Shown piece by piece: positions 36,179-44,326 of a stretch of DNA of 64,000 nt (positions are counted from its first letter, which is position 1; each line of letters starts with the position of its first letter). Below the pieces are notes generated by a model. It was not told the DNA's origin, did not search any database, and worked only from the letters and a program-made list of their open reading frames with translations. The DNA is from PALSA-600 sp963842335 (GTDB lineage Bacteria; Actinomycetota; Thermoleophilia; Gaiellales; Gaiellaceae), in NCBI GenBank assembly GCA_963842335.1, contig CAWJGF010000015.1:62001-126000 (forward strand), read 5' to 3'. The position numbers and the translations under genes are program-made.

Positions 36179-36883
36179 TCAACCGGAGGCTGAGGGTCTC
36201 TCCTCGCCTGCCGAGCCCACGCCGTCATCTCCCGGCTCGATCAGGCCGGATTCGTATGCAAACACCACGGCCTGGACGCGGTCGCGCACGTTCAACTTCG
36301 CCAGAGCGTGGGCGACATGCGTCTTCACCGTCGCCTCGGTGACAAACAGTGCCGCGGCAATCTCGGCGTTCGAGCGACCGCGAGCAACCAGCCGGAAGAC
36401 TTCGAGCTCACGCGTGGTCAACTCCTCGAGCGAAGCGGGCAGTGACCCCGCCGACACCGGCGGCCGGCGGACGAACTGCTCGATCACCCGCCGGGTGATC
36501 GCCGGCGCGAGCAGCGCATCGCCGGCGGCGACGGTGCGAACACCCTCCACGAGCTGCGACCGGGGCACGTCCTTCAGGAGAAATCCACTCGCGCCAGCCT
36601 TCATCGCCTCGTAGACGTACTCGTTGAGATCGAACGTCGTCAAGATGAGAACGTGGGTTTCGGGAAGCTCTGCCAACAACTCACGGGTCGCCTCGAGCCC
36701 GTCTCGTCCCGGCATCCGGACGTCCATCAACACGACTTCCGGATGCAGGCGACGTGCCTCGGTGACGACCTCGAGGCCATCGGCGGCCTCCCCCACGACC
36801 TCGATGTCCTCCTGCGCGTCGAGAATCATGCGGAAGCCGTCACGCACGAGCGTCTGATCATCGGCGATGAGGACGCGAATCAC
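36179..36883 (-). CDS. NarL/LuxR-type response regulator
   Basis: 234-residue DNA-binding regulator. The receiver is at residues 1-120, with D8/D9 acidic pair, phospho-acceptor D54 in VVLMDVRMPG and Lys in FLLKDVP. A LuxR-type helix-turn-helix follows at about 155-220 (LTTRELEVFRLVARGRSNAEIA, then TVKTHVAHALAKLNVRDR). The start is GTG at 36883, overlapping the kinase stop by 4 bp (GTGA), so kinase and regulator are one unit. Its insertion in the dcw cluster suggests it responds to, or adjusts, envelope state (inference). Confidence 0.92.
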   Translation of the reverse strand: MIRVLIADDQTLVRDGFRMILDAQEDIEVVGEAADGLEVVTEARRLHPEVVLMDVRMPGRDGLEATRELLAELPETHVLILTTFDLNEYVYEAMKAGASGFLLKDVPRSQLVEGVRTVAAGDALLAPAITRRVIEQFVRRPPVSAGSLPASLEELTTRELEVFRLVARGRSNAEIAAALFVTEATVKTHVAHALAKLNVRDRVQAVVFAYESGLIEPGDDGVGSAGEERPSASG

Positions 36884-38043
36884 ACTTCCCCCCTCAACGG
36901 CAGACGCGCGCGCACGATGTAGCCGCCGCCGGGCGCCGGGCCGGCGTCGAGCTCGCCGCCGAAAAGCGTGACCCGTTCTCGCATACCGACGAGGCCGTGC
37001 CCGCCGGCCGCGCCGTTCGCGGTGCCCACGCCATCGTCCGACACCTCGAGCTCCAACACGCCCGGTGCGTAGCGCACGGCCACCCGGGCTCGTGCGCGCC
37101 CCGCGTACTTCAGCGAGTTCGTCAATGCCTCCTGCACGATCCGGTAGGCGGAAAGATCGACCCCCGGGGGCAGCGGCCTCGGCACGCCCACCACAGCGAG
37201 CTCGACGGGCAGGCCCGACTCCCGCACCTGCACGAGGAGCAACTCGAGGTTGGCGATGCCCGGCTGCGGCGTCAGCGCCGGCGTCGAATCTGCCTCTCGC
37301 AGAATGCCGAGCATCCGGCGCATGTCCGTCAGCGCAGCACGCCCGGTCTCCTGAATCGTCCAGACCGACGAGCGCGCGCGGTCGGGCCGGAGCCGCTCCA
37401 GCATCTCGTCGGCAGCCTCGGCGTGTACCACCATGACGCTGACGCTGTGGGCCACGATATCGTGCAGCTCGCGCGCGATCCGCGAGCGTTCCGACGACAC
37501 CGCTGCGGCGGCGCGTTCCTCCCGCTCGCGCTCCGCGCGGTCTGCCCGTTCGTGCAGTTCGGCGACATACAGGCGCCGTGTGCGCAGGTACGCACCGAGC
37601 AGCCATGCGATCAAGATGGGCGAGAGCCAGACGCTCGATTGGATGTGCTCGCGCAGCGTGGTGTCGACCGGATCGCGCCAGGTCCAGACGAACCCTGTGA
37701 CTGCGAGGGCGCCCAGGCCGGCCAACGCCCTCTTCCGGTCCTCGTGCGCAGCGACGGAGTAGCTCGCGATCAGGGGGATCGCAAAGACGCCGAAACCTTC
37801 GGGAGAGCCGAAGACGAGCCACTCGCTCGTGAGAGCGACCGACACCACGAGGGCGCAGCCGAGCGGCCAGCGCCGCCGGAACGCGAGGGCGCAGACAGCT
37901 ACCAGGTACGCGCCGAAGACGGCGACGCGGGGTCCGTTCATGTGCGTCGACCCGAACACGTTCGGCGCCCACACCTCGAGCGTGCACCCAATCCCGACGG
38001 CAGCGGCCAGCGCGCCGTCGGCGACCTGCTGACGTCTCGTCAC
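36880..38043 (-). CDS. Membrane sensor histidine kinase (HisKA_3 type)
   Basis: 387 residues. Four or five N-terminal membrane helices (residues about 10-155) carry little extracytoplasmic sequence, suggesting sensing within the membrane. A coiled linker (AELHERADRAEREREERAA) leads to the HisKA_3 dimerisation helix with phospho-His H194 in ERSRIARELHDIVAHS. The HATPase_c domain follows, with the N box in YRIVQEALTNSLKYAG and G boxes DDGVGTANGA and GHGLVGMRERV. This NarX/DesK-like form pairs with the adjoining LuxR-type regulator, overlapping it by 4 bp. Confidence 0.93.
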   Translation of the reverse strand: MTRRQQVADGALAAAVGIGCTLEVWAPNVFGSTHMNGPRVAVFGAYLVAVCALAFRRRWPLGCALVVSVALTSEWLVFGSPEGFGVFAIPLIASYSVAAHEDRKRALAGLGALAVTGFVWTWRDPVDTTLREHIQSSVWLSPILIAWLLGAYLRTRRLYVAELHERADRAEREREERAAAAVSSERSRIARELHDIVAHSVSVMVVHAEAADEMLERLRPDRARSSVWTIQETGRAALTDMRRMLGILREADSTPALTPQPGIANLELLLVQVRESGLPVELAVVGVPRPLPPGVDLSAYRIVQEALTNSLKYAGRARARVAVRYAPGVLELEVSDDGVGTANGAAGGHGLVGMRERVTLFGGELDAGPAPGGGYIVRARLPLRGEV

Positions 38044-38157
38044 GCGTTCAGTATCCCGCGGCGATCGCCAAAAAGCATCGGTCCGGAGGTGGAGCGGCCC
38101 TCGGCTGAAGGTTGAGACTCGCGCGACCGACCGGAGGGGCGTCGCACGACCGCGAGC

Positions 38158-38736
38158 CTACGCCGCCGGCGCCGGCCACCCCGACGTGCGTGCCCATTCC
38201 TCGGCGCTCAGAAGCAGGATGTCCGTTGCGGGATCCTTGAGATCCGCATAAAGGTCCCGGTCCCCCTTCACCTCGTCCGCCAGGTGCTCCTTGAAGGCGC
38301 CCCAGAGATCGCGGGCGCGATCGTTCGAGCGCAGGAAGTCACGGAAGAGCAGTGCGTAGCGCTCGTTCGGCGACCCGCTGACGCGAACGTGGACGTTGCT
38401 CGGCCGCTCACCTTCGGGCGGCCCGAAGAGCAGCTTGTCCCACGCCGCCTGATCCCCCTCCCAACCCGCGGGAATGTGATCACGGTGCTTCAAGGTGCCG
38501 AGCTTCTGCGTGAACCCGATCGCGGCAAAGGCGGTCGCAAGCTCCGCGCTCGGCTCGAGCGAGCGAACGATCACCTGCACGTCGATCACGTCTTTCGCGG
38601 CGAGGCCCGGAACCGCGGTCGAACCGATGTGGTCGATGCGCACCACGAGGTCAGCGAGCGCTGCGGAGAGGCGCGACGAGAGGGCGCTGAACTCACTGCC
38701 CCACTCCTCTCGCGGCGGCTCGATCACGACGTCCAT
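38158..38736 (-). CDS. GrpB family protein
   Basis: 192 residues of the GrpB/UPF0157 nucleotidyltransferase-like family. The core motif is DHIGSTAVPGLAAKDVIDVQV, which has the Gly-Ser and spaced Asp pattern of the polymerase-beta fold; RDHIPAGWEGD follows. It has no known physiological role. The ATG at 38736 lies 10 bp after the ftsI stop, so it is co-transcribed with the division genes. This location is unusual and probably reflects insertion into the dcw cluster. Confidence 0.88.
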   Translation of the reverse strand: MDVVIEPPREEWGSEFSALSSRLSAALADLVVRIDHIGSTAVPGLAAKDVIDVQVIVRSLEPSAELATAFAAIGFTQKLGTLKHRDHIPAGWEGDQAAWDKLLFGPPEGERPSNVHVRVSGSPNERYALLFRDFLRSNDRARDLWGAFKEHLADEVKGDRDLYADLKDPATDILLLSAEEWARTSGWPAPAA

Positions 38737-38746
38737 CTCGCCGGTG

Positions 38747-40432
38747 TTACTTCGTGAGGGTCTGCGGGGCGTCGGGCGGGACGGCCAGGTACTGGAGATC
38801 GAACTTCGCGATCTCCGCGAACGCGGGAGCGGCGACGACACCGCCGAAAATCGCCCGCGTCGGCTCGTCGACGGTAACGAGGACGACCAGCCGCGGGTGC
38901 GCGACCGGCACCATGCCGACGAACGACGCGACGTACTCGCCGGTCGTGTACCCGTGCGGGCCTGGCTTCTGAGCCGTTCCGGTCTTGCCCGCGACGCTGT
39001 AGCCCGGGATCGCGGCGGCGTTGCCGGTGGCCCCGTGCTCGTCGACGACACCGGTGAGCATCGTCTTCAAGACGGCATCGATTGCCGGCGAGACGATCCG
39101 GCGGCGCTTGAAGCTGCGCGCGGTGTGCCCACCCACGCGGTCGACGAGATGGGGCTGCGTCCAGATGCCGCCGTTCGCGATCGCCGCATACGCGGAGGCC
39201 AGCTGAATCGGCGTGACCGCAATCCCCTGACCGATCGGCACGTTGCCGATCGTCGACCCTGACCATTTGTCGAGGGGCAGCACCTGGCCCTCGCTCTCTC
39301 CGGGGAAGTCGATGCCGGTCTGCTTGCCGAAGCCGAACTTGCCGATCCAATCCATCAGCGCTGCAGGACCGAGTTTCTCCGCAATCGTGACCGCACCGAC
39401 ATTCGACGAGTGCTGGAGAATCTGGGAGACGGTGAGCGTCTCGGTCCCGCGCGGTTCGGCATCGTGCACGATGCGGTCGGAGACCGGGATCGAGTACGGC
39501 AGCACGAACTTGGTCTGCGGTGTGACGAGCCCGGACGAAAGAGCGCCGGTGATCGTCACCAGCTTGAATGTCGAGCCCGGCTCGAACGTGTCCGTGACCG
39601 CACGGTTTCGCTGCACGGCGAACGAGACGCGATTCGCATCGTTCGCGTCGTAGCCCGGCGCCTGGGCCATTGCAAGCACGGCGCCCGTGCGAGGATTGAG
39701 GACGACCGCGGTCGCCGATTTCGCATGCCACTGGGCGACGGTCTGGCGCAGCACCGCCTCGGCGTTGGCCTGAATGGTGTGGTCGAGCGTGGTGACGATG
39801 CTGCGTCCCTCGCGCTCGGGCGTCGTGCTGATGACGTCGATCGCGCGCCCGAACGGATCGCGCACGATCGTCTGCTTCCCCGGCTTCCCGGCCAGTTGCT
39901 TGTTGTATTCGATCTCGAGCCCACCGAGACCCTGGTTGTCGGTTCCGGCGTAGCCGACGACCTGCGCGCCCACGGAGCGCTGCGGGTAGGTGCGCCGCTC
40001 CTCGGGGTAGCCGTTGACGCCCGTGAAGCGCTTGGCAAGGAAGGCCGTGGCAGCTTTTGGATCGGCGAAGCGCTTGACGTACACAAAGCCCGTCTTCTTG
40101 TTCCGCAGCAGGGGAAAGAGCGTGTTCGAATCGACCCCGAGAAACTTGTGGGCGGCGACCGCGACAGCGCGAGCGTTCACAATCTGGCGCGGGTCGGCAT
40201 ACACCGTCTCCGTCTGCTCGCCGATCGCGAGCTGCACTCCGGTGTCATCGAAGATCGTTCCACGACCGGCAGGGATCGCGACGGTCTCATGGTGTTGGCG
40301 CTCGGCCATGCGGCCGAGTGCGGCGGCGTTGACTCCCTGGAGCCAGACCGCGCGGGCGAGCGTCCCCGCAAAGATGAGAGCAAAGGTCGCGAGCAGCAGG
40401 CGGATCCGGCGGTTGGCCTGCCGGTCCTTCAC
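38747..40432 (-). CDS. ftsI: Septal peptidoglycan transpeptidase (class B penicillin-binding protein, FtsI)
   Basis: 561 residues. One N-terminal membrane helix (RIRLLLATFALIFAGTLARA) precedes a dimerisation domain (TVAIPAGRGTIFDDTGVQLA) and a transpeptidase domain. Its catalytic motifs are S287-T-F-K290 in FEPGSTFKL, S342-S-N344 in QHSSNVGA and K483-T-G in AGKTGTAQK. It cross-links wall peptides at the septum with FtsW. No PASTA domain follows. The GTG at 40432 overlaps the ftsL-like stop by 1 bp; the frame upstream is a shadow of that gene. Confidence 0.96.
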   Translation of the reverse strand: MKDRQANRRIRLLLATFALIFAGTLARAVWLQGVNAAALGRMAERQHHETVAIPAGRGTIFDDTGVQLAIGEQTETVYADPRQIVNARAVAVAAHKFLGVDSNTLFPLLRNKKTGFVYVKRFADPKAATAFLAKRFTGVNGYPEERRTYPQRSVGAQVVGYAGTDNQGLGGLEIEYNKQLAGKPGKQTIVRDPFGRAIDVISTTPEREGRSIVTTLDHTIQANAEAVLRQTVAQWHAKSATAVVLNPRTGAVLAMAQAPGYDANDANRVSFAVQRNRAVTDTFEPGSTFKLVTITGALSSGLVTPQTKFVLPYSIPVSDRIVHDAEPRGTETLTVSQILQHSSNVGAVTIAEKLGPAALMDWIGKFGFGKQTGIDFPGESEGQVLPLDKWSGSTIGNVPIGQGIAVTPIQLASAYAAIANGGIWTQPHLVDRVGGHTARSFKRRRIVSPAIDAVLKTMLTGVVDEHGATGNAAAIPGYSVAGKTGTAQKPGPHGYTTGEYVASFVGMVPVAHPRLVVLVTVDEPTRAIFGGVVAAPAFAEIAKFDLQYLAVPPDAPQTLTK

Positions 40433-40806
40433 TACTTCGCGAGGTTCACGTAGCCGTACTGTCCGGGGTCGGCGTAGACGAGGCCGAGTTCCTTCGAGGC
40501 GCGAGCCTGGATGCGCCACGACGCAAGCTCACCCGACAGCTGGGACGAGAGAGCCGCGTCTTGGGCACGGAGCTTTGTACGCTCCGAGTTCGCCGAATCG
40601 AGTGCCAGGTTCAACCGGAGGACCGCCACATTCACGAATACGACGCCGGCAAGCAGAATCCCGCTGACCGCGATCCAGAGAATGCCGCTGCGCGCGCGGG
40701 CCTGCTGGGCTTTCGCGCGCTTGCGTGTTCCTGGCGCCGCAGCTGTCCGCCCACGGCGAACGGGCTCGGCGACAACAGCCTGCTCGGCGTGCGACCAGCT
40801 AGCCAA
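40432..40806 (-). CDS. ftsL: FtsL-like division protein
   Basis: 124-residue bitopic protein between rsmH and ftsI, the standard ftsL place. A basic cytosolic N-terminus (GTRKRAKAQQARARS) precedes one membrane helix (GILWIAVSGILLAGVVFVNVA) and an extracytoplasmic coiled coil (LNLALDSANSERTKLRAQDAAL). The C-terminus has the FtsL/DivIC-like pattern ELGLVYADPGQYGYVNL. Sequence identity in this family is always low, so position and topology carry the call. The start is TTG at 40806, overlapping rsmH by 8 bp. Confidence 0.85.
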   Translation of the reverse strand: MASWSHAEQAVVAEPVRRGRTAAAPGTRKRAKAQQARARSGILWIAVSGILLAGVVFVNVAVLRLNLALDSANSERTKLRAQDAALSSQLSGELASWRIQARASKELGLVYADPGQYGYVNLAK

Positions 40807-41755
40807 CCTTCGTCGCCACTCTCAAGCGCGCAGACTGCGCGCGAGGATTGCGCGCAATCTCGGCTGCCGACGGGCGAATCGCCCGCCGTGGAGTGGCGCG
40901 GAGCGTCGGCTCGGAGCCACAGACGCAGATGGGGAAGTCGGGCGGGCATGTGCAACCGTGCTCCTGCGAGCGCAGAAAGCGCTTCACGAGCCGGTCTTCG
41001 AGTGAGTGGAAAGAGATCACTCCGAGCCGACCTCCAGGCCGGAGCATCTCGAGTACGGCGGGAAGCGCACGCTCGATCGCCCCCAACTCGTCATTCACCT
41101 CGATGCGCAATGCTTGGAAGACCCGCTTCGCCGGATGTCCTTCGCCGAAGCGCGCCGGCGCGGGGATCGAGGCCTTGATCGTCTCCACCAGGTCGCCCGT
41201 GCGCTCGTACGGCTGCGAGGTGCGCCGCCTGGCGATCGCCCGGGCGATCTGACGCGCGTATCGCTCCTCGCCGTAGCGCTTGAAGATGTCGGCCAGCTCA
41301 CGTTCTCCCGACTCGTTCACGAGCTCGCGAGCCGAATAGCTCGCGCTCGGGTCCATCCGCATGTCGAGCGGTGCATCAACGGCGTACGAGAAGCCGCGCT
41401 CCGGCCGGTCGAGCTGCATCGATGAGACGCCGAGGTCGAGCAGGATGACATCCGCCTGGACGCCGTTGTCGGCGAGCTGCTGAAGGGTCGCCGAGAATTC
41501 TCCGTGCAGCAGGCGTGACTTGACCGCGCTTGCGCGGCGCACGCGCTCGAAGTACGGCGCGACGGTCGGATCACGGTCGATCGCGATCAACTTGCCGTCG
41601 CCGCGCAGCCGCGCTGCGAGCAGCGCCGAATGACCGCCTGCGCCAAACGTCGCGTCGACCACCGTTTCGCCCGGACGCGGGTCGAGGTTGCCGACGACTT
41701 CGTCGGCCAGGACGGGGACGTGGTCTGTCTCAGTTGGCAAGACGCTCGGCAACAT
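40799..41755 (-). CDS. rsmH: 16S rRNA (cytosine-1402 N4)-methyltransferase
   Basis: SAM-dependent methyltransferase (MraW), 318 residues. Signatures are HVPVLADEVV, the SAM loop VVDATFGAGGHSALLA, DLGVSSMQLDRPERGFSY, ISFHSLEDRLVKRF and the terminal ATPRRAIRPSAAEIARNPRA. The ATG at 41755 has GGAG 8 bases upstream and overlaps mraZ by 26 bp; a GTG three codons earlier is possible. There are three Cys in HGCTCPPDFPICVCG, as often seen in this family. Confidence 0.97.
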   Translation of the reverse strand: MLPSVLPTETDHVPVLADEVVGNLDPRPGETVVDATFGAGGHSALLAARLRGDGKLIAIDRDPTVAPYFERVRRASAVKSRLLHGEFSATLQQLADNGVQADVILLDLGVSSMQLDRPERGFSYAVDAPLDMRMDPSASYSARELVNESGERELADIFKRYGEERYARQIARAIARRRTSQPYERTGDLVETIKASIPAPARFGEGHPAKRVFQALRIEVNDELGAIERALPAVLEMLRPGGRLGVISFHSLEDRLVKRFLRSQEHGCTCPPDFPICVCGSEPTLRATPRRAIRPSAAEIARNPRAQSARLRVATKVG

Positions 41756-42152
41756 CTTCCGCACTCCCTTCGACCTCGTGCAGGTGGACCCGCCATTTGG
41801 CGCGGTCCCAGATTTCGAGGTGGTCGTAGACGCCCGCGACCGTGACCTCGCGGTGGATGCCCGCGGTCTCGAGCAGGGCGGCCGGCAAGACCATCCGCCC
41901 CTGCTTGTCGAGGTCCGCCCGGACCGCGCCTGAGAAGAAGTGACGGTGCATCATGCGCCCCTCGCGGCTGAGCGGGTCGAGCGCCCGGATTCGCTCCGCG
42001 AGCCCGTCCCATTCCCCGGCGGCGTACGCGTAGAGGCAGCCGTCCATCCCGCGCGTGACGACGACGCCATCCCCGAGTTCCTCCCGAAGCTTGGCGGGGA
42101 GAGTGAGGCGGTTCTTGTCGTCGAGGGTGTGGTCGTGTTCACCGAGGAGCAT
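41730..42152 (-). CDS. mraZ: Transcriptional regulator MraZ
   Basis: 140 residues made of two AbrB-like (SpoVT) half-barrels: LLGEHDHTLDDKNRLTLPAKL, with the DxK/R-N-R motif, and FSGAVRADLDKQGRMVLPAAL. In other bacteria MraZ binds TGGG-type direct repeats in front of its own gene and controls the dcw cluster; four such boxes lie directly upstream here. It is the first gene of the cluster. The ATG at 42152 is fixed by the conserved N-terminus. Confidence 0.96.
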   Translation of the reverse strand: MLLGEHDHTLDDKNRLTLPAKLREELGDGVVVTRGMDGCLYAYAAGEWDGLAERIRALDPLSREGRMMHRHFFSGAVRADLDKQGRMVLPAALLETAGIHREVTVAGVYDHLEIWDRAKWRVHLHEVEGSAEDVAERLAN

Positions 42153-42154
42153 GC

Positions 42155-42197
42155 TTCCACTGCGCCCCACTCTACCCCACTTTACTCCACTTGTAAA
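42155..42197 (-). promoter_or_regulatory. mraZ/dcw promoter with four MraZ boxes
   Basis: On the minus strand TTTACA (42197-42192) and TAGAGT (42174-42169) form a promoter with a 17-base spacer. Overlapping it are GTGGAG, GTGGGG, GTGGGG and GTGGAA, starting at 42190, 42180, 42170 and 42160, exactly 10 bp apart. The last box ends 3 bases before the mraZ ATG. This matches known MraZ operators and predicts autorepression of the whole dcw cluster. The 5' leader would be only about 10 bases. Confidence 0.8.
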
Positions 42198-42247
42198 CCC
42201 CGCAAAGGCAAAGCTCCGCCCCCGTCCTCCACCGCTCGCGAGCCCTT

Positions 42248-43021
42248 CTAGACGGGTCGAACCGGGTCGCCGACCCGGACCCGGCCGGCCTCGGCGACGG
42301 CTGCGTGCACCCCGAAGGGCAGCGGCTCGGTGCTCTGGAGAGCGCCTCTGTAGGACGCGAGCGCCTTCAGCGTGTCGAGGTCCGCGATGCCGGACTCCGG
42401 ATTCTGGGTCGTGACCGAGCAACGGCCGACGTGGCCTTGCGGCACGACGATCGCATCGCCGATGCAAACGCGGCGGCCGACCCAGCTGTCCTCGGCGTGT
42501 GGTTCGAGCCCTTCGAGGCCGAAGTTCATCCGGAAGCGCCGCCCGTCCACGCGTTCGACGCCGAGCTCGGTGGCCAAGGCGTCCAATGAGGCGACTCCGA
42601 GCAGGGTCGCGGCGCCGCCGCGACCACGATCGGGTGAGCCATGGTCTGCGACTACGAGCCGGAGCGGCTCGCCGGCGAGCTCGGACAGCACATCGTCCCA
42701 GGGTCCCGCAACTCGCCGCGCGGGCTTCGGGCGCCTGTGGAAGCTCGTCTGCAGGTCTTCGCCAGGAGTGACCCGGCCGCCGACTTCGCGGCCGTCCGCG
42801 AGCTGCAGCGTCAGCGCGCTCGTCGACTCATCGAAACGAGCACGGGCGAGTTGCAGCGGGCCGTGCCCGTCCTTGTTGTTCACGAGGCGATCGCGTGCGT
42901 CGACGAGGTAGAACCGGCGGTCACCGCGCGGGCCGGACTCGAGCAAGTCGATCTCGTCGACGTGCTCGAGCGCGAGCGCCTTCACCGGCGTGAACGAGAT
43001 CCACGAGACGACTGCGGTCAC
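42248..43021 (-). CDS. MOSC-domain protein
   Basis: 257 residues. An N-terminal beta-barrel domain (SWISFTPVKALALEHVDEIDL, then RRFYLVDARDRLVNNK) is followed by a MOSC domain with the conserved Cys in VGRCSVTTQNPESGIAD. MOSC proteins handle sulfur or bind molybdenum cofactor; this arrangement resembles the mARC/YcbX group that reduces N-hydroxylated compounds, but no ferredoxin domain is present. The start is GTG at 43021, overlapping the PfkB-family gene by 4 bp. Confidence 0.87.
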   Translation of the reverse strand: MTAVVSWISFTPVKALALEHVDEIDLLESGPRGDRRFYLVDARDRLVNNKDGHGPLQLARARFDESTSALTLQLADGREVGGRVTPGEDLQTSFHRRPKPARRVAGPWDDVLSELAGEPLRLVVADHGSPDRGRGGAATLLGVASLDALATELGVERVDGRRFRMNFGLEGLEPHAEDSWVGRRVCIGDAIVVPQGHVGRCSVTTQNPESGIADLDTLKALASYRGALQSTEPLPFGVHAAVAEAGRVRVGDPVRPV

Positions 43022-43809
43022 GCAGGCCACGTTAGCTGTGTCGTGTACGGGCCTCGCCCCGTCACGACCGCCGCACCGGCTCGGGCGGCGAGCTCGAGCG
43101 CCGCCGCGACCTCGTCTCCGCGCGCGAGTCCGAGCGCCAGCGCCGCAGCGAATGAGTCGCCGGCGCCGTAGCTGTCGCGCACCGGGCCGGGCGGGCTCGC
43201 GGCCGCATAGCGCATGCCGTTCGCACTCCCTCCCGCGTCGCCCTCCGTCAGCACGACGGTTCGTGCGTCGAGCGTGCCCGCGTAACGCTCGCCAGGGTCG
43301 ACCGCGCTGCCGACGAGCAGATCGAGTGGCACGCCGGCAGCGTGCAGCGTCGGCGACTCCCGCAACGTGGCGGCGAGGAACCCCGCGCCGCGCGCGGCGC
43401 GGAGTGCCGGAACGGTCCCGGAGACGAAGAAGACGAGGTCGTACGCATCGATCTCGTCGGGCGCATCCGGCAGCAGCTTGTCCCCCAGCACCGTGATTGT
43501 TCGCTCCCCGTCCGAATCGACGTGGACCCACGCTCGGCGGGTCGTGGCTGCTGCCGGCCGCTGGACGTGGAGGTTCAGCCCGAGGCGCCGCAGAGAGTCC
43601 TCTGCCGCATGTCCGAGGGCGTCGTCGCCGAGTGCCGTAAAGAAGTCGCAGCCCCCGGCGAGCCGCGCCAGCTGACTTGCCACCACTGCGCCTCCGCCGG
43701 CCGGCTCCGCCCAGATCTCGCCCGCATGAACGATCTCGCCGGCCTCCGGAACCTGCGGGACACAGGCGAATTCGACCCACTCCACGTGGCCGATGACGGC
43801 GCATCTCAC
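43018..43809 (-). CDS. PfkB-family carbohydrate/nucleoside kinase
   Basis: About 263 residues of the ribokinase-like fold. The N-terminal domain has a Gly-rich loop (EPAGGGAVVASQLARLAGG). The C-terminal anion-hole motif with the catalytic Asp is DSYGAGDSFAAALALGLARG. The protein is shorter than typical ribokinases (about 300) and the substrate cannot be told. The GTG at 43809 gives the usual family start (VRCAVIGHVEW); GTG at 43827 is an alternative. It is translationally coupled to the MOSC gene and divergent from an ECF sigma gene. Confidence 0.85.
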   Translation of the reverse strand: MRCAVIGHVEWVEFACVPQVPEAGEIVHAGEIWAEPAGGGAVVASQLARLAGGCDFFTALGDDALGHAAEDSLRRLGLNLHVQRPAAATTRRAWVHVDSDGERTITVLGDKLLPDAPDEIDAYDLVFFVSGTVPALRAARGAGFLAATLRESPTLHAAGVPLDLLVGSAVDPGERYAGTLDARTVVLTEGDAGGSANGMRYAAASPPGPVRDSYGAGDSFAAALALGLARGDEVAAALELAARAGAAVVTGRGPYTTQLTWPA

Positions 43810-43864
43810 GATTTCGCACCCTGCCACGTTTCAGTCGATGATGGGGAACGTGGCCCTAAAGCAA

Positions 43865-44326
43865 ATGCCGTCGCCGATACCACCCTTCGAGCGCTTCTAT
43901 CTCGCCTACCGCGAAGAAGTGCTCGGATACCTCCGCCGGCTGGTCGGCCAACGGGCCGAGGATGCCTGGCAGGAGACATTCCTGCGCGCGCTGCGCGCCT
44001 ACGACCGGCTGGAGCACGGGCGGCACCTGCGCGCCTGGGTCTTCACGATCGCGACGAACGTCGCGATGGACGACCTCCGCGTCAAGCCGCCCCTACCGCT
44101 GGAGGGTGAGCCCGTGGCGGAGTTGCGCCGCGACGCGTTCCACGACCTCGAGCACCTGACCGGCGATCTTCCGCCCACCGAGCGTGCAGCGGTCGTGCTG
44201 CGGTACGGCTACGACCTTCCCTATGCCCAGATTGGCGACGCGCTTGGCTCGTCGGAAGAAGCCGCGCGCGCCGCGGCGTCGTCCGGCGTCCGCAGACTGA
44301 GGAGGACCTATGAACGTCACGCCTGA
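43865..44326 (+). CDS. ECF-type sigma factor paired with ogt
   Basis: About 153 residues. Region 2 runs from FERFYLAYREEVLGYLRRLVG through EDAWQETFLRALRAYDR to LRAWVFTIATNVAMDDLR. Region 4 is LPPTERAAVVLRYGYDLPYAQIG with EEAARAAASSGVRRLRR as recognition helix. The ATG at 43865 is chosen; in-frame starts at 43838 and 43793 exist, and the last would overlap the divergent kinase. The 3' end overlaps ogt by 17 bp, so the two are co-translated. There is no anti-sigma gene beside it. Confidence 0.88.
   Translation: MPSPIPPFERFYLAYREEVLGYLRRLVGQRAEDAWQETFLRALRAYDRLEHGRHLRAWVFTIATNVAMDDLRVKPPLPLEGEPVAELRRDAFHDLEHLTGDLPPTERAAVVLRYGYDLPYAQIGDALGSSEEAARAAASSGVRRLRRTYERHA

Noticed and set aside
24281..42152. 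ftsA in the division cluster
   Set aside because: No actin-like gene is present in the cluster, as is usual in actinobacteria; FtsZ is probably anchored by other proteins encoded elsewhere.
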